DNA of 5,223 nucleotides, taken from assembly GCA_016840645.1 (NCBI GenBank), contig JAEORY010000322.1, forward strand, positions 1 to 5,223, written 5' to 3'. Shown one piece after another: positions 1-4,910 of this stretch. The notes under the pieces were generated by a model. That model had not been told where the DNA came from. It did not search any database and was given only the letters and a program-made list of their open reading frames with translations. The DNA is from Candidatus Borrarchaeota archaeon. GTDB lineage: Archaea > Asgardarchaeota > Sifarchaeia > Borrarchaeales > Borrarchaeaceae. The position numbers and the translations under genes were made by a program. How positions within the stretch are numbered: the first letter of the stretch is position 1; each line of letters begins with the position of its first letter.

Positions 1-1
1 T

Positions 2-43
2 GATTTAGGTGTGGAACTTATGAAGTCGGGAAGTAAGCAGTAA
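2..43 (+). CDS. 3' end of an unidentified upstream gene (partial)
   Basis: An open frame enters from the left edge and ends at a TAA at 41-43, giving the tail DLGVELMKSGSKQ. The other two + frames are closed by a stop at position 1 and one at position 6. The tail ends 17 bases before the ribosome binding site of the next gene, which is the spacing seen throughout this operon. Thirteen residues are too few to assign a family. It could also be chance open sequence. Confidence 0.4.
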   Translation, partial: DLGVELMKSGSKQ

Positions 44-73
44 ACGTGAATAATTTAGATGGAGGAGAAATAA

Positions 74-736
74 ATGGATAATCAAGAGATGCATTTACAT
101 GAAGAAAAAACTCAGACAATGGGCAACAAAGATGAATCATCAGAACTTGGAGAGCTCTTTGGTGCATTAGCCAAGGCACAATTAGAGATGGAAGTAGCTA
201 AGACAGATAGCGTCAATCCCTTTTTTAAATCGCGTTACTGTGATTTAGCGGGAATCGTAAAAGCATCTAGACCTTGCCTGGCCAAAAATGGTCTGTGCAT
301 CATTCAACGCGTGTTACCTGATGAAAAGGGACAATTAACCCTATTCAGTAGGCTATGTCATTCTTCAGGACAGTGGATGGAATCCCGTATGCCCATTTTA
401 CCTCCTAAACAAGACATTCAGACCATTGGATCTTACATCACCTACTTGAGACGCTACAACTATGCTGCTATCGCTGGCGTCGTCGCTGCTGATGAAGATG
501 ATGATGGAGAAAAAGCTATGGAAGCACCACGTAAGCAAGGCATTGCTGATACTGATAATGGTAAGATTAGCAAAGCTCAGTTGCAAGTGCTAAGCCAGGA
601 GCTCGAAGGACATGAGGAAATACTAGAAGCCATTTTGAACGGGTTCCAAATTGGAAAGCTTTCAGATTTGGGGGCTAAGCATTATACGAAGTGTATGGCC
701 AGAATCCGGGAAGTGAAACGGGCAAAGGAGGCATAA
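74..736 (+). CDS. erf: ERF-family single-strand annealing protein
   Basis: This 220-aa protein is a phage recombinase of the ERF type (named for Erf of phage P22), which anneals complementary single strands during recombination or genome circularisation. The core runs from about residue 27 to 146. It opens with LAKAQLEME, then NPFFKSRYCDL (48-58), then LAKNGLCIIQ (69-78), a CHSSGQWMESR segment (95-105), the TIGSYITYLRRYNYAAIAGV block (117-136) and the acidic DEDDDG end (140-145); this order is the ERF signature. Residues 160-220 form a helical, charged extension of a kind seen on some phage annealing proteins and of unknown role. The start is set by a strong GGAGGAG at 61-67. Residues 1-25 are poorly conserved-looking, and M16 is a less likely start. 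Its natural partner, a YqaJ exonuclease, is encoded four genes downstream. Confidence 0.93.
   Translation: MDNQEMHLHEEKTQTMGNKDESSELGELFGALAKAQLEMEVAKTDSVNPFFKSRYCDLAGIVKASRPCLAKNGLCIIQRVLPDEKGQLTLFSRLCHSSGQWMESRMPILPPKQDIQTIGSYITYLRRYNYAAIAGVVAADEDDDGEKAMEAPRKQGIADTDNGKISKAQLQVLSQELEGHEEILEAILNGFQIGKLSDLGAKHYTKCMARIREVKRAKEA
724..731 (+). promoter_or_regulatory. Ribosome binding site deciding the start of the 74-aa gene
   Basis: AAAGGAGG lies 7 bases before the ATG at 739. The frame is open from an earlier ATG at 691, but that one lies inside the ERF gene and has no such site, so 739 is the likely start. The motif overlaps the last codons of the ERF gene, tying translation of the two together. 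Confidence 0.8.
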
Positions 737-738
737 TT

Positions 739-963
739 ATGTGGATTTTTACACACGATGACGTGCTGGTTAATTTAGACCACATAGAATCAATGGGCAT
801 TAACTTTAGGGGAGAAGACCATCGCCAACCATGGGAAATATTCTTCATGATGGGAGATAGAGAATATAATCTTTATTTTGATACCCACGGGGAAGTGGAA
901 GTCGAGTTTCGCAACATATGTAACCAAATAAAAATAGTGGAATACGCAAAGGAGACAGAATGA
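739..963 (+). CDS. Small hypothetical phage protein, 74 aa
   Basis: I do not recognise a named family. The protein begins MWIFTHDDVLVNLDHIESM and continues with alternating hydrophobic and charged residues that suggest a small beta-rich fold ending in one helix (about residues 52-68). Short proteins with a similar start, a tryptophan near the N-terminus followed by a V-N-L-D-x-I strand, are in my experience common in phages and bacteria without assigned function. There is no signal peptide or membrane segment. The start at 739 is chosen because AAAGGAGG lies 7 bases upstream; a longer version from 691 would lie within the ERF gene. It starts 2 bases after the ERF stop, and its stop overlaps the next start in an ATGA, so translation is probably coupled to the alphaCTD-like protein. 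A shared role with that protein is only inference. Confidence 0.75.
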   Translation: MWIFTHDDVLVNLDHIESMGINFRGEDHRQPWEIFFMMGDREYNLYFDTHGEVEVEFRNICNQIKIVEYAKETE

Positions 964-1685
964 CCTTAATGACAGAAAAAGAATTTAAATATCATATTTC
1001 TGAATTCATGAATTATTTGAGAAAGATGGAAGAAAGTCTTTCTGCTAATTGGGATAAGACTACGGAGTTTCAAACCGTAGTGCGAAACAATGCTACTTCC
1101 ATTCTTAATGAGCTTTCAAAGAATGAAAGGCTTGCTGACTTTAAAGCTGTTGTAGAAGGAATAAAAAGCCAGGTTCAATCAGCTATGATAGGAATTCAAA
1201 GACACAATGAGGAACTTGAAAAAGGAAGAAGAGAACTTACCCAGATTCGCGGAGAAATATCGCGCATGAAGGAGGATTTTATTAGAGACCTTAAAGAGAC
1301 ACTTAAATCATTTGAATCTTTTGATCCGGATAAAATTGCCACTAAAGGAGCTCTAAAAGCTATCCAAATGGTGCAAGAATTTAAAGAGGCCTATGAATAC
1401 GTACGCACCATTAAAACCCTCCTTACTAAAAAAGAGCTTCCAGATTTCGGTTATTTCCCTCAAGGAGTCAATCCCCAAAAATGGAATATGCCTATTGAAG
1501 AATTAGATCTTCTTTATAGAACACGCGAGGTTCTTCAAGAAGCTAATATAAAAACTGTGGGAGAATTATGTCTTCTTAGGGAAGTGGATTTGTTGAAATG
1601 GAGAAATTGTGGAAGAAAAACCATTGCTAATATTAAGGAAAGATTAAAGGATTTAAATCTCTCATTAGGAATGGATGATAATTAA
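960..1685 (+). CDS. Helical/coiled-coil protein fused to an RNA polymerase alphaCTD-like domain
   Basis: This 241-aa protein has two parts. Residues 1-160 are charged and mostly helical, probably partly coiled coil (about 81-120), with no similarity I can see to the alpha N-terminal domain that assembles RNA polymerase. Residues 177-238 look like the C-terminal domain of the RNA polymerase alpha subunit. Compared with E. coli alpha from memory, the match is gapless from P178 (=P256) to M238 (=M316) and ends in the shared LSLGM. R187 matches DNA-contacting R265, N216 matches N294, G218 matches G296, K220 matches K298, and T221 replaces S299. N268 and E302 are replaced by E190 and N224. Acidic E181 and D183 match the sigma-facing D259 and E261. 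The start overlaps the previous stop (ATGA) behind AAAGGAG at 948-954. Binding to promoter DNA, sigma or activators is plausible inference; the fold could also serve as a plain helix-hairpin-helix DNA-binding module. Confidence 0.85.
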   Translation: MTLMTEKEFKYHISEFMNYLRKMEESLSANWDKTTEFQTVVRNNATSILNELSKNERLADFKAVVEGIKSQVQSAMIGIQRHNEELEKGRRELTQIRGEISRMKEDFIRDLKETLKSFESFDPDKIATKGALKAIQMVQEFKEAYEYVRTIKTLLTKKELPDFGYFPQGVNPQKWNMPIEELDLLYRTREVLQEANIKTVGELCLLREVDLLKWRNCGRKTIANIKERLKDLNLSLGMDDN

Positions 1686-1697
1686 AAAGGAGAACAA

Positions 1698-2087
1698 ATG
1701 CAAAAAGTAACATTAATAGGAAACTTAGGACAAGATCCTGAAGAGAGATACACCTCTTCTAACAAGAAAGTGGTGACGTTTTCTTTCGCCGTAGGAATTA
1801 AAAAAGACGTCGTCGTCTGGTATCAGGTAAATATTTGGGAAGAAAGAATTCCTATGTTTGAGGGAATGCTTAAAAGCCTGAGAAAAGGATCCAAGGTTTG
1901 TATCATGGGAGATCTAGGAGCTCCTCAGCCTTATACTACAAAGAATGGTGAGCCTGGAGTAAGGATGCATGTTCAACCATTCTCTATGACGTTTGTAGGG
2001 ATTATGACAGGAGAGAAGAAACCCGAAACACTAGAGAAGAAACCCGAAACACTAGCAAGTTTGTATGATAAGGACTTGCCTTTTTAA
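1698..2087 (+). CDS. ssb: Single-stranded DNA-binding protein
   Basis: This 129-aa SSB has an OB-fold from about residue 1 to 101. It opens with MQKVTLIGNLGQDPEERYT, the usual SSB first strand and loop, then VTFSFAVG (26-33), a shortened loop, VVWYQVNIWEER (39-50) with aromatic residues suited to stacking on DNA bases, and KGSKVCIMGDLG (63-74). The tail is short and ends YDKDLPF, an acidic tip of the kind SSBs use to recruit nucleases, helicases and other repair proteins. At 129 aa it is shorter than bacterial SSBs (about 160-180) because the linker is reduced to about 20 residues. Two identical EKKPETL units (106-119), encoded by a perfect 21-base tandem repeat, make up most of that linker. 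The start follows an AAAAAGGAG at 1684-1692. The SSB probably coats the strands produced by the exonuclease and passed to the ERF protein encoded in the same operon. Confidence 0.95.
   Translation: MQKVTLIGNLGQDPEERYTSSNKKVVTFSFAVGIKKDVVVWYQVNIWEERIPMFEGMLKSLRKGSKVCIMGDLGAPQPYTTKNGEPGVRMHVQPFSMTFVGIMTGEKKPETLEKKPETLASLYDKDLPF
2012..2055 (+). repeat. Perfect in-frame 21-base tandem duplication in ssb
   Basis: Units 2013-2033 and 2034-2054 are identical, and the match extends one base on each side at period 21. Each encodes EKKPETL in the linker between the OB-fold and the acidic tip. Identity at every third codon position suggests a recent duplication. Confidence 0.95.
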
Positions 2088-2113
2088 TGGGAGTATCTTA
2101 ATATCCCCATTAA
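2084..2113 (+). other. Stem-loop straddling the ssb stop codon
   Basis: The arms 2084-2096 and 2101-2113 pair over 13 positions with one A-C mismatch (2092/2105) and one G-U pair (2093/2104), around the four-base loop CTTA. The outer eight pairs (TTAATGGG with CCCATTAA) are perfect. It begins one base before the ssb stop codon and ends 9 bases before the next ribosome binding site. No run of T follows on either strand, so it is not a standard intrinsic terminator. It may act as an RNA stability or processing element, or as a translational insulator. Confidence 0.5.
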
Positions 2114-2122
2114 GAAATTACT

Positions 2123-2126
2123 GGAG
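2123..2126 (+). promoter_or_regulatory. Ribosome binding site choosing between adjacent ATGs
   Basis: GGAG lies 5 bases before the ATG at 2132 but only 2 bases before the ATG at 2129. Normal spacing therefore favours 2132 as the start of the HNH-like gene. Confidence 0.55.
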
Positions 2127-2131
2127 ATATG

Positions 2132-2629
2132 ATGGGAAGAAATTATGAAAATTTTAAAGGAGAAAATCATCCTTCCTTTGTCCATGGCTTTGCCAACCAC
2201 ACTGGTAAAAGAAGGACCCTTTATAATTCTTGGCAAAATATGAAACAAAGATGCCTTAATCCCAATCATCCTAAATATCATCGCTACGGAGGGAGAGGAA
2301 TTAAAATTCATCAAGCTTGGTTAAAATTTGATTCTTTTATGAAATGGGCTTTAGATGCCAATTATCAAGATGGACTCTCTCTTGATAGAATTGATAATGA
2401 AGGAGATTATAAACCCTCTAATTGTAGGTGGATTACAATTTCCGCTAATTCTAAAAAGAAATCCACCACAAAATTAGAAGATGAAATTTGTGCCCATATA
2501 AGAAAAAAATATTCTCAAGGCTCTTCCGGAAAAGATTTAGCTATTGAATATGAAGTATGTGAGGGAACTATTTGGTTTATCGTAAAAAATTTAACTCACA
2601 AGGTGGAAAATGAAAATTATAACATTTAG
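2132..2629 (+). CDS. HNH-like homing-endonuclease-type protein with C-terminal HTH
   Basis: The 165-aa protein belongs to a phage family, often annotated as HNH or AP2-type endonuclease, recognised by YNSWQNMKQRCLNP (31-44), YRYGGRGIKI-like sequence (HRYGGRGIKIH, 50-60), a W-x-x-F-x-x-F-x-x-W segment (63-72) and LSLDRIDNEGDYKPSNCRW (82-100). The last block resembles the H-N-H core, with N97 in the usual asparagine place, but R86 stands where classic HNH enzymes carry the first histidine; I believe arginine is usual in this family. Residues 114-156 form a probable helix-turn-helix (the KDLAIEYEVCEGTIWFIV stretch, 134-151), as often seen for target recognition in homing endonucleases. Such genes are typically selfish insertions. 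It lies between ssb and the exonuclease, follows a 44-base gap, and overlaps the exonuclease start by 20 bases. GC is about 34% by hand count. Nuclease activity is uncertain; a DNA-binding-only role is possible. Confidence 0.8.
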   Translation: MGRNYENFKGENHPSFVHGFANHTGKRRTLYNSWQNMKQRCLNPNHPKYHRYGGRGIKIHQAWLKFDSFMKWALDANYQDGLSLDRIDNEGDYKPSNCRWITISANSKKKSTTKLEDEICAHIRKKYSQGSSGKDLAIEYEVCEGTIWFIVKNLTHKVENENYNI

Positions 2630-3500
2630 TGAGGGTCAAGGGTCCGACTCGTGGAAAAAGTGGCGTTCCTCAGGTATCGGCGCTTCCGACATTTCCGTTA
2701 TCATGGGCTCTAATCCTTATGAAACGCCCTTAAAGCTTTGGGAGAAGAAATGTGGATATCGCGCTGAAGACCCTTTAAACGTCGCTATGAAGCATGGAGT
2801 GGAAAATGAGGATATTGCACGGCAATGGATCAATCAGAACCACCAGCTTTATTTAAAGCCCCTCTGCGTGGAAGATGATGAAGAACCTATTTTTCGTGCG
2901 TCGTTGGATGGGTGGGATAATGATAATCAGGTGCTCTGTGAGATCAAATGTCCGATAAGCGAAAAGGTGTTAGATAATGCGAGACTTAAGCAATCTATTC
3001 CCGACTACTGGTATGACCAGATGCAATGGCAGATTATGATCTCTAATCCTAAAAGAGCCTTTATTGCGCTGTGGGATTATCGAACACAGAACTGTATTAC
3101 GTTGGATATGTTTGGGTCTAAAGAACGTATCCCTAAGATGCGGGAAAAGGCTAAATCTTTTTGGCATAATGTTCAGATAGGAAGAGCCCCCGTTCCAGAA
3201 AAAAGTGACTATATTGAGGTACAAGATGAAGAGCTTCATGCTTTACTTATTGAATATGAAGACTTAGCAAATAAATGTACTGCATTAAGTGACCGAAAGA
3301 AGGAACTTAAAAAGAAAATAGAAGATTATGGAGATGATGGCAACTTCACAGCTTATGGTTTTAAGATTCAACGTGTTCAACCGGCTGCAAAGCTAGATGT
3401 AGAGCAAATGAAACTGGATGGAATAGATGTTGAGAGATATATGAAAAAATCCGATTCAATTGGATATTATAAGATTTATTTACCTAAAGGAAACAAATGA
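2610..3500 (+). CDS. YqaJ/lambda-exonuclease-type recombination nuclease
   Basis: The 296-aa protein is a phage recombination exonuclease of the YqaJ family (PD-(D/E)XK fold), expected to resect one strand of double-stranded ends so that the annealing protein can act. Visible motifs are the N-terminal SSGIGASDISVIMG (20-33), MKHGVENEDIARQWI (60-74) with H62 and E65, the catalytic core D100 followed by E111-I-K113 (ASLDG ... CEIKCP) binding the metal, and YDQMQWQIMIS (135-145), the usual Q-M-Q-W-Q helix. The nuclease domain ends near residue 205. Residues 205-240 look like a coiled coil (ALLIEYEDLANKCTALSDRK, 211-230), and a small beta-rich tail follows, so the protein is longer than lambda exonuclease (226 aa). 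AAGGTGG at 2600-2606, inside the HNH-like gene, serves this start. GC is about 44% in the nuclease part and 32% in the tail. Partners are the ERF annealing protein and SSB of the same operon. Confidence 0.93.
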   Translation: MKIITFSEGQGSDSWKKWRSSGIGASDISVIMGSNPYETPLKLWEKKCGYRAEDPLNVAMKHGVENEDIARQWINQNHQLYLKPLCVEDDEEPIFRASLDGWDNDNQVLCEIKCPISEKVLDNARLKQSIPDYWYDQMQWQIMISNPKRAFIALWDYRTQNCITLDMFGSKERIPKMREKAKSFWHNVQIGRAPVPEKSDYIEVQDEELHALLIEYEDLANKCTALSDRKKELKKKIEDYGDDGNFTAYGFKIQRVQPAAKLDVEQMKLDGIDVERYMKKSDSIGYYKIYLPKGNK

Positions 3501-3745
3501 AAACATTAACTAGCACTTTTGTACTCTGTTGGGCCTATTCATTCTGTGGTCTAACAGTAAATGGAGACTTGGAATTAAATTCGTTTAAAGATGTCCAAAT
3601 GATTTTCGATAATATAGGTGAGATTATCTCAGAATTTAGATGGAGAATCATGTATCTCGAGCAAGAAAACGTTAATCTACATCATGAGATTCAAAAATTA
3701 ACGGAAGAATTAAAAGCGAAAGAAAAGTTATCTATTCTTTCGTAG
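3497..3745 (+). CDS. Small coiled-coil hypothetical protein, 82 aa
   Basis: No family is recognised. The start overlaps the exonuclease stop as ATGA and is preceded by AAAGGA at 3487-3492, so translation is probably coupled to the exonuclease. Residues 5-21 are fairly hydrophobic with two cysteines (C11, C17) but are too polar and short to call a signal peptide with confidence. The C-terminal half is a coiled coil, with leucines at 54, 61 and 68 spaced by seven and I65 and L72 in the partner positions, in a strongly charged stretch (LEQENVNLHHEIQKLTEELK, 54-73). Such a zipper suggests a homodimer or binding to another coiled coil; the tail of the exonuclease encoded just upstream is one candidate, but this is inference. 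It is the last gene of the + strand operon and overlaps the oppositely oriented lipoprotein gene by 14 bases. Confidence 0.7.
   Translation: MKTLTSTFVLCWAYSFCGLTVNGDLELNSFKDVQMIFDNIGEIISEFRWRIMYLEQENVNLHHEIQKLTEELKAKEKLSILS
3717..3742 (-). terminator. Possible weak terminator at the convergent gene junction
   Basis: A perfect 8-base inverted repeat (CGAAAGAA at 3717-3724 and TTCTTTCG at 3735-3742) encloses a 10-base loop that contains the stop codon of the - strand lipoprotein gene; the right arm ends just before the + strand stop. Read on the - strand, the stem is followed by CTTTTAATTCTT, a broken T-rich tail that could support weak termination. On the + strand no T run follows. The stem is AT-rich and modest, so function is uncertain. 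Confidence 0.35.
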
Positions 3746-3935
3746 ATTCGGGAGAAAACGGGGAAAGATCAATATCAATCCCTGTTTCTTTCTCGATGAG
3801 ATCTTCAGTAATTTCTTCCAACATATTGTCTTGTGGATATTTACTTAAGTAAGAGCATCCTGCTACTATAGCACCTAGAAGGGATCCACTTATTGCGGTC
3901 CACATTTTTACTTTTTTACTCACGCTCATTGGCAT
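3732..3935 (-). CDS. Predicted small lipoprotein, 67 aa
   Basis: With the start at 3935 the protein begins MPMSVSKKVKMW, then has a hydrophobic stretch (ISGSLLGAIVA) and a lipobox V-A-G-C with cysteine at residue 27. That layout fits signal peptidase II cleavage and lipid attachment, placing a ~40-residue acidic mature part (YPQDN, then IDIDLSPFSPES) in the periplasm. I recall similar small phage proteins, with a P-x-DN motif after a membrane segment and an I-D-x-D-L-S/T-P tail, near tail and lysis genes, but know no function; an outer spanin-like role is one guess, although it lacks the proline richness typical of Rz1. The start is uncertain: ATG 3935 has a weak AGAAG upstream, and ATG 3929 and GTG 3923 keep the same signal. 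A longer frame from 3998 would lie mostly inside the preceding gene. It overlaps that gene by 20 bases and the convergent gene by 14. Confidence 0.7.
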   Translation of the reverse strand: MPMSVSKKVKMWTAISGSLLGAIVAGCSYLSKYPQDNMLEEITEDLIEKETGIDIDLSPFSPESTKE

Positions 3936-4212
3936 CACGTTGGCTTCTGGACATATAAGAAGGCTGAGAGAAAACCAGCTGCGCAAACTCTTCCTCATCT
4001 AAAGGAAGAGATTTCACTCCAGACTCCTTAAGCTTAGGCTCCCATTCTTCTTTTAGTCTCTTAAAACATTGTTTGTATTTATGTTGTAATACATAAACAG
4101 CTCTTCGCTCCATTTCTTCCTGAAACTCTTCCTCTTTAATATCATTTTTAATGACTTGTTGCTGAACTTCTGAAAGAGAAAAGATTTCTCTGTCATTTAA
4201 TTTAATTTTCAT
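3916..4212 (-). CDS. Charged helical phage protein, 98 aa, beside tail gene
   Basis: No named family. The protein opens MKIKLNDREIFSLSEVQQQVIKNDI, continues with a long charged helical stretch (28-63, containing YVLQHKYKQCFKRLKEEWEP), then SGVKSLPLDEEEFAQLVFSQP and a polar tail. There is no signal peptide or membrane segment, so it is probably cytoplasmic. I recall proteins of this shape and length beside tail-fibre genes in podovirus-like and marine phages, always as hypothetical proteins; this is a resemblance from memory, not a search result. AGGAG at 4217-4221 lies 4 bases before the ATG and overlaps the stop of the C1q-like tail gene, and the gap between the genes is 7 bases, so expression is probably coupled to the tail gene. 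A role in tail assembly or as a chaperone would be a guess. Confidence 0.75.
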   Translation of the reverse strand: MKIKLNDREIFSLSEVQQQVIKNDIKEEEFQEEMERRAVYVLQHKYKQCFKRLKEEWEPKLKESGVKSLPLDEEEFAQLVFSQPSYMSRSQRDANERE

Positions 4213-4219
4213 AATTCTC

Positions 4220-4903
4220 CTAACAAATTAAGGCACCAGTAAAAAAAGTTAAAAGAGTACTACCTCCGGTAATTTGTAACGTATTCCCTGCACCATTGTT
4301 AACAGTAAGGGTAGCAATGGCAGTATCCGCCGCATCCATATCTGCAATAACATTTAAAGTAAAAGAGCCTCCCGAACCGTTGGCCGCATTTACATATGGT
4401 TCCATGTAATAACTATACTGCCGATTTGAGGTGGTAATCGAGAGATATCCATTATTCATGGCAGGAGTCAAGGAAGACCATCCTGTGCGAATAGTAGTAG
4501 TAAGAAAATACCTGCCCGTTACTGGAGCGGTAAAGGTACCGTTCGTATTAAAGTCTCCATTTTGATCATATACTTCTGTGAGGGCGGTGGTTGTCCCTAA
4601 TTGCCATGTTGCTCCCGCTCCAGTAGTATTAGATACACTCGATCCTAAATATGCTAAAAAAGCAGGTTGCAAAGGCATCGTCCGTTCGCCAGCAGCTGTC
4701 ATAATAAATGTGTCGTTTGATCCTAAAGCTGATCCTTGAGAGATTTTAAAAGCATCACTTGCATCATCGTCTACTCCAATTCTAAACTCACCTGTAGTAT
4801 TGATACTAAATTGACAGAAACTATCTCCTGATGTCCCTGGGTCCACAGTAACGTTGGTAGTAGTAAAATCTGTAGCATTATTATTGATACTATTTTGTGT
4901 CAT
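4220..4903 (-). CDS. Tail/fibre protein with C-terminal C1q-like domain
   Basis: The 227-aa protein has an N-terminal stalk-like part (1-79), rich in N, T, D, S and G, with short beta repeats such as GEFRIGVDDDASDAFKIS (38-55) and NDTFIMTAAGERTM (63-76). Residues 80-227 look like a C1q/TNF-type jelly roll: PAFLAYLGSSV at the start, YDQNGDFNTNGTFTAPVTGR (112-131), matching the usual F-x-A-P-x-x-G-x-Y-x-F element, YFLTTTIRT, and a final LLTFFTGALIC like the closing strand of C1q domains. Such domains trimerise and bind ligands, so a trimeric tip of a tail fibre or other virion appendage that contacts the host surface is likely. There is no signal peptide, as expected for a virion protein. TGAGGT at 4909-4914 provides a ribosome binding site that overlaps the previous gene's TGA stop. 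The next gene follows after 7 bases. Confidence 0.82.
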   Translation of the reverse strand: MTQNSINNNATDFTTTNVTVDPGTSGDSFCQFSINTTGEFRIGVDDDASDAFKISQGSALGSNDTFIMTAAGERTMPLQPAFLAYLGSSVSNTTGAGATWQLGTTTALTEVYDQNGDFNTNGTFTAPVTGRYFLTTTIRTGWSSLTPAMNNGYLSITTSNRQYSYYMEPYVNAANGSGGSFTLNVIADMDAADTAIATLTVNNGAGNTLQITGGSTLLTFFTGALIC

Positions 4904-4910
4904 ATAAACC

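Noticed and set aside
398..586. Open - strand frame opposite the ERF gene with hydrophobic product.
   Set aside because: It is antisense to the conserved ERF core; the hydrophobic look results from the complement of acidic codons.
691..738. N-terminal extension of the 74-aa protein from the ATG at 691.
   Set aside because: It lies within the ERF gene, has no ribosome binding site, and the ATG at 739 has an excellent one.
1804..1819. Small inverted repeat AGACG-TCGT-CGTCT in ssb.
   Set aside because: Only five pairs within coding sequence made of GTC repeats; likely a by-product of the codons.
2076..2104. Possible promoter for the HNH-like gene: TTGCCT and TAATAT separated by 17 bases.
   Set aside because: Each box matches the consensus at only four of six positions in AT-rich DNA, and the -10 box lies inside the stem-loop; not enough to call.
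2084..2314. Open - strand frame opposite the start of the HNH-like gene.
   Set aside because: It lies antisense to a gene with clear family motifs, has no convincing product, and is best seen as a shadow.
2970..3239. Open - strand frame opposite the exonuclease gene.
   Set aside because: The + strand holds the YqaJ catalytic motifs; the antisense product has no recognisable features.
3936..3998. N-terminal extension of the lipoprotein from the ATG at 3998.
   Set aside because: It would overlap the 98-aa gene by 83 bases and would put 21 extra residues in front of a well-formed lipoprotein signal.
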